Origin: Phycisphaerales bacterium
GTDB lineage: Bacteria; Planctomycetota; Phycisphaerae; Phycisphaerales; UBA1924
Length of the DNA: 64,000 nt
Direction: 5' to 3'
Assembly (NCBI GenBank): GCA_016793015.1
Contig: JAEUJD010000135.1
Location: forward strand, 1-64,000
Below are positions 33,371-42,131 of this stretch, piece by piece. How positions within the stretch are numbered: position 1 is the first letter of the stretch; each line of letters begins with the position of its first letter. A model generated the notes under the pieces. The model was given only the letters and a program-made list of their open reading frames with translations. It had not been told where the DNA came from and searched no databases. Made by a program: the position numbers and the translations under genes.

Positions 33371-34651
33371 GTGCGCATTCTCTTCGCCACGCTCGGCTCG
33401 GCCGGGGATACCCACCCCTATATCGCGATCGGCGAGGAACTGGTCCGGCGCGGGCACACCGTTGCCATGCTGGCCAACCCGCACTTTGAAGGCCGCATCC
33501 GCCCCTGCGGCATCGAATATCTGCCTCTTGGCGAAGAGAAGGATTTTCTCGAGGTGCTCCACGATCCGAGGCTGGCGCAGCAAGGCAAGAGCCCCTACCT
33601 GGTCATCGAGGCGCTATTCAACAAAACGGTGGAGCCGGCGTACCTGGCGATGCAGGACGCGGTGCGGAGCTTCCGGCCGGACGTGATCGTGCGTCACCAC
33701 ATCCTGTTTGCCGCGGGCTGGGTGGCGGAGCAGCACAAAATCCCGTGCGTGACGGGGGTGCTGACACCGTCGATGTGGTTCCATCCGGACGAACCGACGA
33801 TCCTGCGTTCGTATCTGCCCCGGTCGGTACAGAGGGCGCTTTCCGGGCCGATCCGGGTCGTGGGCAAGTTTGCCCTGAGGTGGTTCATCGATCGGCCGGT
33901 GAATCGGGCGAGAGTCCGGCTTGGCCTGCCACCGATTCGGGACGTCTTCTTCCACGAGAGCAAGGGTGGCGATCGGGTGCTTGGGCTGTGGTCGAAGCAT
34001 TTCCGCCCGCCTCTCGCGGGCGATCCGCCGGGTTCGGAAGTCACCGGATTTTGCTTCTTTGATCGAGCCGGAGGAGATGCGGATCGGGCTCTCGACCCGG
34101 AACTCGAGCGATTTCTCGCGCGCCACGAGGCTCGGCCGCCGGTGATCTTCACGCTGGGGACAACGATCGTTCATCACGCGGGCGACATGTTCGATGTTGC
34201 GGTTCGCGCCGCGCGCGAGATCCGGCGTCCGATTGTGCTGCTTGTTGGAAAGAAGGGGGCTTTCGAGGCGTTTGGTGATGCGCCGGACGTGTGCGTCTGC
34301 GCGTATGCGCCGCACTCCTTGCTGATGCCTCGCGCCGCTGCCTCCATTCATCACGCCGGCGCCGGGTCTGCGGCGCAGGCGCTGCGAAGCGGCCGCCCGA
34401 GCGTTTCGGTTCCCTTTGTGAACGATGAATTTGATATCGCCCACCGAATGCAGAAACTCGGTGTTTCCGCCTACCTGCCGGCGGGGCGGCTTTGGTCGAA
34501 AAATGCGGTCCGGAATCTTGCGGAGGCTCTGCGGCAAGTCACGGAAACACCGAGCTTTCTGGAACGGTCGACCGTCCTTGGGAACCAAATTCGGCTTGAA
34601 TCCGGCGCGGTTATTGCGGCGAACTCCGTTGAAACGCCCGCGTCCTGCTAG
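33371..34651 (+). CDS. GT1-type glycosyltransferase (UGT/sterol-glucosyltransferase-like)
   Basis: 426 residues from GTG at 33371, which starts the typical MRILFATLGSAGDTHPYIAI-like N-terminus. A two-Rossmann (GT-B) transferase: the acceptor half includes EELVRRGHTVAMLANPHFEG and the donor half has PPVIFTLGTTI, then CVCAYAPHSLLMPRAAASIH and HAGAGSAAQALRSGRPSVSV followed by PFVNDEFDIAHRM. These match the UDP-sugar-binding block of family 1 enzymes that glycosylate lipids, sterols or macrolides. No pathway neighbours point to the acceptor. Divergent from pdxJ, with starts 50 bases apart. Confidence 0.85.
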   Translation: MRILFATLGSAGDTHPYIAIGEELVRRGHTVAMLANPHFEGRIRPCGIEYLPLGEEKDFLEVLHDPRLAQQGKSPYLVIEALFNKTVEPAYLAMQDAVRSFRPDVIVRHHILFAAGWVAEQHKIPCVTGVLTPSMWFHPDEPTILRSYLPRSVQRALSGPIRVVGKFALRWFIDRPVNRARVRLGLPPIRDVFFHESKGGDRVLGLWSKHFRPPLAGDPPGSEVTGFCFFDRAGGDADRALDPELERFLARHEARPPVIFTLGTTIVHHAGDMFDVAVRAAREIRRPIVLLVGKKGAFEAFGDAPDVCVCAYAPHSLLMPRAAASIHHAGAGSAAQALRSGRPSVSVPFVNDEFDIAHRMQKLGVSAYLPAGRLWSKNAVRNLAEALRQVTETPSFLERSTVLGNQIRLESGAVIAANSVETPASC

Positions 34652-34771
34652 GCGCGGCAACCCAAGGGATTGTGCCAGTTTCCAGAATAATTGCCACAAG
34701 CCACTAGACAGACACTTCGATTTCGCCTACAACATGTGTGTTCGGGACGGTTTCAACCAGCCCCCACCCCA

Positions 34772-34816
34772 AAGCCCGCGATTGGCCCAAAAGGCAGATC
34801 GCGGGCTTCTTTTTCC
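34772..34816 (+). terminator. Rho-independent terminator
   Basis: Perfect 11-base stem AAGCCCGCGAT (34772-34782) and ATCGCGGGCTT (34798-34808), 15-base loop, then CTTTTTCC. It is 121 bases after the GT1 stop and could end that transcript or a short untranslated RNA in between. Confidence 0.8.
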
Positions 34817-35180
34817 GGACGACTTTTTGTAAGCGCTGAGCGCCGCACGCGAGCCTGATGTGCGGGTTCCATTTCAGTGCGCGTTCCACGTTGCAGCTTG
34901 GTTCGATCGCGTGAAGTTTTCGTGTGTGCTGCGCACAGGCGTGCGGCATGCGGTGGATCGCAGACGCATGTGGCTCGGTGGCCCTCGCGCGAAAGTGTCG
35001 GACAACTTCGCGCCGCGGCGAGGCGCTGAGACCGGCATCGGACCGAGCAACCGGGTTGAAACGGTCGCGATGTTGACCGAGAAGGAGCCTGCTGCACCGG
35101 GAGAACCCGCCCGCCCGGGCAACGTACACTTGCTTTCTTGAACGTGCGGACGGGGCGGGCCCCGGCCGCGGAGCGAATTT
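34817..35180. other. Intergenic region upstream of the FHA-GAF-PP2C gene
   Basis: About 360 bases with no plausible gene. Small ORFs here lack SD sites. It should include the promoter and leader of the 35181 gene; GGAG occurs seven bases before its GTG. I could not recognise tRNA, RNase P, SRP or tmRNA signatures. Confidence 0.4.
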
Positions 35181-36983
35181 GTGGCGACCACCGCGATCAG
35201 TACCCAGCCTCTCCGCCTCTCGGTTGTTGCCGGTCCGGCGATGGACAACCTGGAAATCGCGCCGGAGAAGCCCACCGTTCTGGGCCGAGCGGGTATTGCC
35301 GACATCCGTCTTCTCGATGAGACCGTTTCGCGCCGCCACGCGCAGCTTGCACTTCGCGCCGATACCTGGCTGATTACCGATCTAGAGAGTCGGCACGGCA
35401 CGACGCTGAACAGCGTCCAGCTCGCGCCCAACGCGCCCGCTCCGCTCCAGCACGGCGACATGATCCGTATCGGCCCGTGGATCTTCCGCGTGCTGCTCCA
35501 GGGTGGCGGGCCGACCACGAGCATCGTCGCGACAACGGACGATGCCGGTGGAAGCATCAGTCGCGTTCAGAAGGTGCCCGAGAGCGAACTTTCGCTGCGG
35601 GCTCAGGAACGGCTTGATCTGCTCATCGATGCCGCGGCTGGCATCGCCGGAGCCGATTCCGAAGTCTCGCTCGCCGACACGGTGCTTGATGTGCTGGTCA
35701 AGGCGACGAGCTTCCCGCGGGCCGCTTTCATCAAGCGCGTCGGCGATTCGGATGCGGTCGAACTGGTCGGTTACAAGGGTGCCGATGCCGCCAACTCGAC
35801 GCCCGTTCCGGGCGCACCCGGCGCATCGAACGTCAAGTCCACCGAAGGCGGGTTTCCGAGTTCGTTTTCGCGATCGGCAGCAGCCAAGGCGTTTTCGCCC
35901 AGCCGCTCGCTCATCCGGGCCGCGAGCGAAGGCCAGGTGGTGCGCATCGATGCGGGCAGCAGCGCGAACTACGGGCAGTCGATCATCGACATGGGCATCC
36001 ACAGCGCGATCTGCGCTCCGATCATGGTCGGGCCCAATGCCGCTGCATACCTGTACCTCGATAGCCGGGGCGGCGAAGATGCCGTGGCGCCCGATTCCGC
36101 TGCGTTCTGCCAGGCGCTCTCCAAGATCTGCGGGCTTGCGATGGCCAAGATCAGCGCGATGGCGCTGGCCGATCGCCAGAAGAAACTCGAGGCCGATTTG
36201 CAGGCCGCACGCGATGCGCAGAGCCTAATCATGCCGGTGCCGACGGCGCGTGTCGGCGCGATCACGTACGCCATGCACAGCGAGCCGGGCCGGATCGTGG
36301 CCGGCGATTTGTTTGACGTCATCGCGCTCGACCCCGGGAATCCGTACGGCAAGGTCGCCGTGCTGCTCGGCGACGTGGCGGGCAAGGGCGTCGGCGCGGC
36401 GCTCCGAATGGCGACGGCCCAGGCGTTCATCAACGCCATGCTCACGCATACATCCGACCCTGCGCAGGTGATGAACGCGACCAACCGGCACCTTTCGACC
36501 CGGTGCGATGCCGGGCAGTTCATCTCGATCTGGTTCGCCATCATCGATCCGCGTCCGGAGAGCGAGGGCGGTGGGACGCTCACGATTGTCGACGCTGGAC
36601 ACGGATACTGGTTGCTCATGCCCCCGGGCGAAGAGCCCCAGCGCATCGAGACCGTGGGCGGCGTGCCGATCGGCGTGGATGGCGACTACTGCTACACAGC
36701 CGAAACGGTGAAGATCAAGCCGGGCTCGCGCATCATCCTGTACAGCGACGGCGTGCACGAGCAGCCCTCTCCGGCCGGCGACGAGTTCGGCCTGCAGCGG
36801 ACGGTTGCGGCGCTTTCCAGCAGCGCGAATCCGGAAGAGGACGTGGTGAACCTGGTGCAGTCGGTGAAGGCGCACGCGGCGCCACAGTTGATCGCTCAGG
36901 CGGCCCAGGGTCCGTTCGCCGCGGCACCGATCGTGCCGCTCGCGGACGACGTGACGGTCGCGAGCGTGTATATCTGGGAATAA
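35181..36983 (+). CDS. FHA-GAF-PP2C (RsbU/SpoIIE-type) serine phosphatase
   Basis: 600 residues, GTG start with GGAG seven bases before. Residues about 10-105 are an FHA phosphothreonine-binding domain (PTVLGRAGIADI, then DETVSRRHAQL and DLESRHGTTLNSV). Residues about 140-335 are GAF-like (VLDVLVKATSFPRAAFIKRV, IHSAICAPIMV, AYLYLDSRGG). A short coiled linker (ADRQKKLEADLQAARDAQSL) leads to a PPM/SpoIIE phosphatase, about 360-600: GRIVAGDLFDVI (metal Asp), VAVLLGDVAGKGVGAALRMA, TLTIVDAGHGYWLL and RIILYSDGVHEQ. Such enzymes dephosphorylate anti-sigma-factor antagonists in partner-switching control; no sigma, anti-sigma or STAS gene is nearby. Confidence 0.9.
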   Translation: MATTAISTQPLRLSVVAGPAMDNLEIAPEKPTVLGRAGIADIRLLDETVSRRHAQLALRADTWLITDLESRHGTTLNSVQLAPNAPAPLQHGDMIRIGPWIFRVLLQGGGPTTSIVATTDDAGGSISRVQKVPESELSLRAQERLDLLIDAAAGIAGADSEVSLADTVLDVLVKATSFPRAAFIKRVGDSDAVELVGYKGADAANSTPVPGAPGASNVKSTEGGFPSSFSRSAAAKAFSPSRSLIRAASEGQVVRIDAGSSANYGQSIIDMGIHSAICAPIMVGPNAAAYLYLDSRGGEDAVAPDSAAFCQALSKICGLAMAKISAMALADRQKKLEADLQAARDAQSLIMPVPTARVGAITYAMHSEPGRIVAGDLFDVIALDPGNPYGKVAVLLGDVAGKGVGAALRMATAQAFINAMLTHTSDPAQVMNATNRHLSTRCDAGQFISIWFAIIDPRPESEGGGTLTIVDAGHGYWLLMPPGEEPQRIETVGGVPIGVDGDYCYTAETVKIKPGSRIILYSDGVHEQPSPAGDEFGLQRTVAALSSSANPEEDVVNLVQSVKAHAAPQLIAQAAQGPFAAAPIVPLADDVTVASVYIWE

Positions 36984-37000
36984 GCCCGATCAGCCGCGTA

Positions 37001-38254
37001 TCAACCGTTGGGGTCGGCGGGCGGGTCGGTCGTTCTGAAACTCATGGCGTACTGCGAGCCGTAGAGCGGATAGTCCGACGCGACGCGATAGCCCCGCAAC
37101 TTCATGGGGTCGTACGCCAGTTTCGAGCAGATGAACTCGAGCATCTGGCGGTAGCGGGGGACATCGCTCGACGCGAAGCGGGCCAGACCGGTGCCCAGGT
37201 GTTCGACGGTCTCGAGCAGATCGAACTGATCGATGTCGCGTGCCGGGTCGTTGCGGTCGGCGGTCCCGCGGATCGCGGTGTCGTAGATGCGAAGGTCCGG
37301 GTGCTCGCCGGGGAACAGATCCTGGTGGACGATGGTGTCGAACTGGAAGCGCTGGGCGGGAATGGCCAGATCGCTGGAGGACCACGCACGCCGACCTCGC
37401 GAAGTCTGGACGTAGCGGGCGATCTCCGACCGGTTCACCTCGCAGGTCATCAGTTGGATCGAGTCGCCCAGCTTGACGCCTTCGAGCAGGTAGTGGGTCT
37501 GCTCGCCGACGATCTGCGCCGTCAGGGCGGGCGTCGGGCTGGTGCAGAATTCGGGGACGACGGCGTTCTGGACCGAGTCGATCGGTTCGCCCTGAAGCGT
37601 CACGGGCAAGCGCGTGTTGGGCGTTTCGACGCCCCGCTTCGATGTGAATTTCACCACGGCCGCAGGGCGGAGCCGGGAAAGGCCCGAGACGGCCTTAATC
37701 CAGACCACATCGCAGTGCTGGCCGTCGGCGCTGGGGGTGAAGATTGCCGTTTCAGCGAAGACGTTGGCCTGGACTCCCTTGAGCTGGCTGATAGCCCGGA
37801 ACGCGGCCTGTTTGCGCCGAAGCTCGAACTCACGTCGGGCTTCGGGCACCCACGCGCTCAGGATGGCCTCGAGTGAACTGCGGTCGCCGGCGGCGCTGTC
37901 GATCAGGTTCTCGAAAGCGTCCACGGCCTCGTGGGCTGCCGCGAGGACGTCGGCGGGCACGCCGTGCTTGGCGCTGGCCTTCAGGACCCGCCGGAGTGGC
38001 TCGGGCCCTGGAGTCCGGTGGATCATGCTCATGGAATCGGGCGAGCGAACCGCCTTGAGCAAGCGGGAGGCGAGCACGGTGTCCACACCCAATTCGGTTG
38101 CCAGCCTTTGGGGGCCGGCATCGTTGCCGGGGACAAACTTCAGCACCTTGGTCAGCCCGCTCATCAGTTCGTCACCCGTTCGCATAATGCGGACGTCCAA
38201 GGCATCGCTCGGAGGTAAGCCGGCGGCGGATCGGTGGGTGGCGACTGGTGTCAT
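37001..38254 (-). CDS. Conserved-looking hypothetical protein with possible N-terminal helix-turn-helix
   Basis: 417 residues, soluble, not recognised. The N-terminal part (about 30-110) is helical and includes PQRLATELGVDTVLASRLLK, which could be a winged helix-turn-helix. The middle (about 150-290) looks alpha/beta with PAAVVKFTSKRG and HYLLEGVKLGDSIQLMT; the C-terminal part includes RYRQMLEFICSKLAYDP. No membrane segment, signal peptide or catalytic motif is evident. It is convergent with the FHA phosphatase and divergent from the PEP-CTERM gene across 210 bases containing a perfect palindrome, so a self- or neighbour-regulating DNA-binding role is possible but speculative. Confidence 0.6.
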   Translation of the reverse strand: MTPVATHRSAAGLPPSDALDVRIMRTGDELMSGLTKVLKFVPGNDAGPQRLATELGVDTVLASRLLKAVRSPDSMSMIHRTPGPEPLRRVLKASAKHGVPADVLAAAHEAVDAFENLIDSAAGDRSSLEAILSAWVPEARREFELRRKQAAFRAISQLKGVQANVFAETAIFTPSADGQHCDVVWIKAVSGLSRLRPAAVVKFTSKRGVETPNTRLPVTLQGEPIDSVQNAVVPEFCTSPTPALTAQIVGEQTHYLLEGVKLGDSIQLMTCEVNRSEIARYVQTSRGRRAWSSSDLAIPAQRFQFDTIVHQDLFPGEHPDLRIYDTAIRGTADRNDPARDIDQFDLLETVEHLGTGLARFASSDVPRYRQMLEFICSKLAYDPMKLRGYRVASDYPLYGSQYAMSFRTTDPPADPNG

Positions 38255-38327
38255 GGGTGTAAGCAGATCGTAAACGGGCTCGAATTCTCATCATAACACG
38301 GGATCCAGACAATTTGCGATAAATCTC

Positions 38328-38348
38328 GGAAGTTTCCTTGAAACTTCC
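38328..38348. promoter_or_regulatory. Perfect palindromic operator candidate
   Basis: GGAAGTTTC (38328-38336), CTT, GAAACTTCC (38340-38348). It abuts the -35 box of the rightward promoter at 38349, as expected for a repressor or activator site in this divergent intergenic region. Confidence 0.6.
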
Positions 38349-38377
38349 TTGAATGTAGTTCTTGGGCTTGGTATACC
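38349..38377 (+). promoter_or_regulatory. Promoter for the PEP-CTERM-type protein
   Basis: TTGAAT (38349-38354), exact 17-base spacer, TATACC (38372-38377). The start codon at 38465 follows a leader of about 80 bases ending in GAGGAGAG. Confidence 0.6.
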
Positions 38378-38464
38378 TTCACAAGTGCCGTGGAATTGGA
38401 CTCTTGGAGTTTCGATTGCACGCGGCAGGAACCCGCGTATTCCGCACGCTGAGGAGAGCAAGAC

Positions 38465-39115
38465 ATGACCCGCACACGTTCACTGTTCATTGCAGGCGCG
38501 ATGGCTGTTGCCGGCGCGACCGCCGGTTCGGCGACTGCCGCGACAATCTGGGATACCGGCTCGCCGGAAGGCGGCTTCTTTGGGTACACCGGTTACGACG
38601 TCTTCGTCGGACAGTCGGTCGCCGTGGCGTTCACCGTCACCCAGACCTACTCGCTCGATCGCATCGGCGTCTGGATGATGAGCAACGACTGGGAGAACTC
38701 GGGCCGCACGTACACGCTGTCGATTCGCACCGACGCTAACGGCGGCGCGACGAATCCGAGCAACACGATTCTTGAATCTTGGAATATGGCGACTGGGGCG
38801 GTGGGCTGGAGCCCGGTGCTCGACATGGCCGAATCGTCGCTGCACCCGATTCTGACTGCGGGCCAGACCTATTGGATCGTTGCGGAAAGCACCGAGGAGC
38901 CGTTTGTCGATCCGGTCTGGGTTTGGGCGAACTACTGGGATGGAGCGCTCTCGGGCAACATCGATTGGATGTCCAATCCGGGTGTTTGGCAGACGGGCGT
39001 GACCTACGGCAGCACGCCGGGAACGGTCATCGAGGGCACGCTGGTTCCGGGCGCTGGGACGCTTGGACTCGCGGCGATGGCGGGCCTGGTCGGCTCGCGT
39101 CGGCGGCGGCGCTGA
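38465..39115 (+). CDS. Secreted PEP-CTERM-type exported protein
   Basis: 216 residues with a signal peptide (MTRTRSLFIAGAMAVAGATA... SATA) and AGGAGAG before the ATG. Residues about 25-190 are an all-beta domain rich in Trp and Tyr (FVGQSVAVAFTVTQTYSLDR, SLHPILTAGQTYWIVA), resembling the choice-of-anchor R or DUF4082-like pattern. The C-terminus is a sorting tail: VPGAGTLGLAAMAGLVGSRR followed by RRR, a Pro-containing motif, a hydrophobic helix and a basic end. That is a VPEP/PEP-CTERM variant expected to be cut by an exosortase-like enzyme. It is the only protein here with this tail; the others carry the dockerin-like one. Terminator follows at 39171. Confidence 0.8.
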   Translation: MTRTRSLFIAGAMAVAGATAGSATAATIWDTGSPEGGFFGYTGYDVFVGQSVAVAFTVTQTYSLDRIGVWMMSNDWENSGRTYTLSIRTDANGGATNPSNTILESWNMATGAVGWSPVLDMAESSLHPILTAGQTYWIVAESTEEPFVDPVWVWANYWDGALSGNIDWMSNPGVWQTGVTYGSTPGTVIEGTLVPGAGTLGLAAMAGLVGSRRRRR

Positions 39116-39170
39116 GCGAATTGAACAACCATCTCACGGAGCGAGACCCCACGCTCGCCCCGTGCACACG

Positions 39171-39198
39171 AACAGCCCCGAGCAGGGGCTGTTTTATT
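39171..39198 (+). terminator. Rho-independent terminator, possibly bidirectional
   Basis: AACAGCCCC (39171-39179), GAGCA loop, GGGGCTGTT (39185-39193) followed by TTAT. It lies between the PEP-CTERM gene and the convergent GNAT gene. Confidence 0.8.
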
Positions 39199-39811
39199 GC
39201 CCGGACGCGGCGTGGATTCGCGATTCGAGTTTCTGCTTTACGCCGGGCCATTCCGAGGCCAGGATGCTGAAGTAGACGGCGTCGCGGACCTCCGGGCCGG
39301 AGGGCGTTGACGCGATGCGCGAATGTCGGAGCGTGCCCTCGCGGACTGCTCCGAGTTTGCTGATCGCGGCCTGGCTGTGGAGGTTGGTGCCCCCGGTGAC
39401 GAGTTGCACGCGGATCGCCGCGGGCGCAAGCGTCTCGAACGCGTGGCGCAGCATGAGATACTTCATTTCCGGGTTGATCGCGGTTCCGTGATACGCGCGG
39501 CCGATCCAAGTACGACCGATTTCGACGCCCCGGTGCTCGGCCTTGATGTCCATGAACGTCGAGCGGCCGATGGCTTTTCCGGTCGATTCGAGCACGACGG
39601 CGAGCGCGACCGAATCCGGGATCGCGTTGACGGAAGCGATTTCAAGTTCAAAGCCCTTGGCGCTCCATTCGGGAGGCTGCTGGGCGGTGAAACGAAAAAG
39701 GTCGGGGTCTGCCGCGGCGAGCAGATCCGGGGCGTGCTTCGCCTCGAGCGGTTCGAGACGGACGCGCCGGCCGCGGAGTGTTGCGGGCGTGATCCAGGTC
39801 TGCGTGGCCAT
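39194..39811 (-). CDS. GNAT family N-acetyltransferase (RimJ/RimL-type)
   Basis: 205 residues. Acetyl-CoA-dependent transferase of the RimL-like subgroup: GRRVRLEPLEAKHAPDLLAA at the N-terminus, VEIGRTWIGRAYHGTAINPE matching the G-x-W and NPE block typical of this subgroup, LMLRHAFETLAPAAIRVQLV and NLHSQAAISKLGAVREGTLR. The acceptor could be a protein N-terminus or a small amine and cannot be set. It is 12 bases downstream of ilvE on the same strand, so probably co-transcribed with it. Confidence 0.87.
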   Translation of the reverse strand: MATQTWITPATLRGRRVRLEPLEAKHAPDLLAAADPDLFRFTAQQPPEWSAKGFELEIASVNAIPDSVALAVVLESTGKAIGRSTFMDIKAEHRGVEIGRTWIGRAYHGTAINPEMKYLMLRHAFETLAPAAIRVQLVTGGTNLHSQAAISKLGAVREGTLRHSRIASTPSGPEVRDAVYFSILASEWPGVKQKLESRIHAASGQ

Positions 39812-39823
39812 GTGGGGGCGGGG

Positions 39824-40825
39824 CTATTCCTCGGGAACGGCGTTGCTGGTCACAATCTCGCGGAACTTGGCGCGGAGCTTTTTGGTGATCGGGCCTTCGC
39901 CGTTGCTCGTGCCGATCTTGTTCGCCTTGGTGATGTTCTTGCCGTCGTGCTGATCGATCTGCGAGACGGCGATGATCTCCGCGGCGGAGCCGGTGAGGAA
40001 GACTTCGTCGGCCTTGAGCAATTCGTCGAGCTTGAAGTTCTTTTCGATGCACTTGAGGCCGAGCGCGGGGCAGAGGGTCTTCTGCACGAACTCGCGAGTG
40101 ATCCCCTCGAGGATGCCGGCGTCGCTGGGGGTTGTGTAGACCGCGCCGTCCTTGATCAGGAAGATGTTGTCGCCCGAGCCTTCGGTGACGTATCCATCGG
40201 TGTTGAGCATGACGACTTCGTGGCATCCGTAGTCGATGGCCTCGCACTTGGCGAGGATGTTGTTGAGGTAGTTCAGGCTCTTGATGCGGGGATCGAGGCA
40301 GGGGATCGGCGTCTTGGGGCGGTTGGCGACGACGACGCGCATGCCTTCTTCGTACATCTCTTTGGGGAAGAGGTGGATTTCGTCGGCGATGCAGATGACG
40401 CCTGGGACGGGGCACTTGCGCGGGTCGAGTCCGAGCGTGCCGTAGCCACGGCTCACGACGAGGCGAATGTAGCCTTCGGAGATGTTGTTCATCTCGATGC
40501 AACGGCGCTGCACGGCGACCATCTCGCTCGGCGTAATCGGGATTTGGAGTCGGATCGCCTCGGCGCACTTGTAGAGGCGGTCCATGTGCTGCTTGGACTT
40601 GAAGATCCTTCCTCGGTAGACGCGGATGCCCTCGAAGACGCCGTCGCCGTAGAGCAGGCCGTGGTCGTAGACGCTGACCATCGCCTTGTTCTTGGGGAGC
40701 ATCTGGCCGTTGACGTAGATGAAGGGGCGCTCTTCCTGGGCGCTTGGGACGTGGAAGACGGCGGGGCCGGGGAGCGCGACGGCTGTGTTGCCGGCGGCGT
40801 TCGGAGCGATGGTCGAGGTGCCCAT
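39824..40825 (-). CDS. ilvE: Branched-chain amino-acid aminotransferase
   Basis: 333 residues from the ATG at 40825 (TGGAG upstream); the longer frame to 40909 has no SD and runs into the promoter. PLP class IV aminotransferase converting branched 2-oxo acids to Val, Ile and Leu. Landmarks: FIYVNGQMLPKNKAMVSVYD, HGLLYGDGVFEGIRVYRGRI, YIRLVVSRGYGTLGLDPRKC, RIKSLNYLNNILAK with the PLP-binding Lys, DGYVTEGSGDNIFLIKDG and EVFLTGSAAEIIAV. Preceded by a perfect LacI-type palindrome overlapping the expected -35 position. Confidence 0.94.
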   Translation of the reverse strand: MGTSTIAPNAAGNTAVALPGPAVFHVPSAQEERPFIYVNGQMLPKNKAMVSVYDHGLLYGDGVFEGIRVYRGRIFKSKQHMDRLYKCAEAIRLQIPITPSEMVAVQRRCIEMNNISEGYIRLVVSRGYGTLGLDPRKCPVPGVICIADEIHLFPKEMYEEGMRVVVANRPKTPIPCLDPRIKSLNYLNNILAKCEAIDYGCHEVVMLNTDGYVTEGSGDNIFLIKDGAVYTTPSDAGILEGITREFVQKTLCPALGLKCIEKNFKLDELLKADEVFLTGSAAEIIAVSQIDQHDGKNITKANKIGTSNGEGPITKKLRAKFREIVTSNAVPEE

Positions 40826-40907
40826 GTAAAGACTCCAGGCGGCTGCGAACAGAACCCGTCGCCCCGCGAAACTCCCTTGGCCGGGCGGCGGTCTGTCTTC
40901 CGAAACC

Positions 40908-40949
40908 ATGATACGGATGCAAATTGGCGGGGGACTGAAACGGTTTCAG
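40908..40949 (-). promoter_or_regulatory. ilvE promoter -10 with LacI-type operator
   Basis: Minus strand TATCAT (40913-40908) is a 5/6 match to -10. The palindrome CTGAAAC-G-GTTTCAG occupies 40935-40949, centred near -41, and covers the -35 position, where no consensus box is present. The symmetric CTGAAAC/GTTTCAG form is typical of LacI/GalR-family operators. Confidence 0.55.
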
Positions 40950-41246
40950 CGGTCGATCGGGGAGAGGTGCGCGTCGAGGACGCGAGCTGCCGAGCGGGGC
41001 TGGTTGCACTTTCCTGCGGTGGTCCCGAAAGAAAATCGGGGAGTCCGGGTTTGGCCAATTTCCTCCAAAATCGACTTGGGCTCTGAGTGGCTTGGTTGAG
41101 GTGCGCATCTGACAGCCTTGCCGATCGCCGTCTTTCGGGCCGCGAAGCCGGGATTTGTATGGAAATGCTCTTGTGAGCGGCCCGTGCAACTTCTCGATGC
41201 GGACGCCGAATAAGCGGGGTTGCTTCCGTGGGCTTAGGGAGCTGGG
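40950..41246. other. Divergent intergenic region between ilvE and the AraC regulator
   Basis: About 300 bases with no gene. It should hold the promoter of the araC-type gene; AGGGAG at 41236 is that gene's SD. No convincing -35/-10 pair was found. Confidence 0.4.
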
Positions 41247-42122
41247 ATGCGTTCGCAAACGACGGTACTTGTCCGAACCAATCACTTCGAAGCGGGCGTG
41301 TTCCGGTCGCTGAGCCGGACGCCTGGGGAGCTGCGCCATTCGGTCGCGCGGTCACACCTCATCGCGATTCCGCGCAGCGTCATCGCGGTGACGCAGGCGG
41401 GCCGGGGCGAGCGGATCACGACCCCTGTTCGGGCGGTTTTTTACAACAAGGGTTGTCGTTACACGGCGCGGAGCGTTTGCTCGCTGCGCGAGACGACGCT
41501 TTTTATCCGGGTTCCGGCGTCGATCCTTGCCGATGCGATTCGGCCCCACGATCCGCGGGTGGATGCGCGGCGGGATCAGCCGTTGACGTTCGTGGATGGG
41601 CCGATGAGCGACGCGACGTATCTGGCGCTTTCGCGACTCGCGAACGAGCTGCCGCGCCGGGGGGAAACGGACGACGTTCTGCGAGAGGCTGTCGGGTCGC
41701 TGATCGACGGCGCGTATGCGGAGCGAACGCTCCGCGCGCCCTCACGCCACGGGGTGAAGGACGATGACTATGTGCGGTGGGCGCAGGAACTGATTTCGCT
41801 GAGCATCGGCGAGAACATCGGGCTTGATGAGATTGCGCGCCGCGTGGGTGTTTCGACGTCGCATCTCTGCCAGGCGTTCAAGCGGCGGATCGGGATGACG
41901 ACGCAGGAATTTCGGGCGTGTCTGCGCCTGAGGTCCGCAGTGGATCGGCTCGCGGCGGTTCGAGCGCCGATCGGGGCGATTGCTTCGGGCTTCGGGTATT
42001 CGGACCCCGCCCAGTTTGCGATGGAGTTCCGCAGGCGCTTCGGTCTTACGCCGGAGCGCGTGCGGTCGGTTCTTCGAGCCGGCGTGCTGCACCCGGCGGG
42101 CCGCTTGGCACGGGGCGGGTAG
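41247..42122 (+). CDS. AraC-family transcriptional regulator
   Basis: 291 residues; AGGGAG six bases before the ATG. Residues about 20-150 are a divergent cupin-like sensory region. Residues about 185-280 are the double helix-turn-helix: GLDEIARRVGVSTSHLCQAF then KRRIGMTTQEFRACLRLRSA, and PIGAIASGFGYSDPAQFAME then FRRRFGLTPERVRSVL, the standard AraC signature. The N-terminal part has several Cys and Arg (FYNKGCRYTARSVCSLRET). The target is unknown; divergence from ilvE makes that gene a candidate. Ends 10 bases before the convergent pheT. Confidence 0.88.
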   Translation: MRSQTTVLVRTNHFEAGVFRSLSRTPGELRHSVARSHLIAIPRSVIAVTQAGRGERITTPVRAVFYNKGCRYTARSVCSLRETTLFIRVPASILADAIRPHDPRVDARRDQPLTFVDGPMSDATYLALSRLANELPRRGETDDVLREAVGSLIDGAYAERTLRAPSRHGVKDDDYVRWAQELISLSIGENIGLDEIARRVGVSTSHLCQAFKRRIGMTTQEFRACLRLRSAVDRLAAVRAPIGAIASGFGYSDPAQFAMEFRRRFGLTPERVRSVLRAGVLHPAGRLARGG

Positions 42123-42131
42123 TTCTCAGAA

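Noticed and set aside
37001-38254. Assigning the unknown protein as a transcription factor
   Set aside because: The HTH-like segment is weak and the rest matches nothing I recognise, so it is left as hypothetical.
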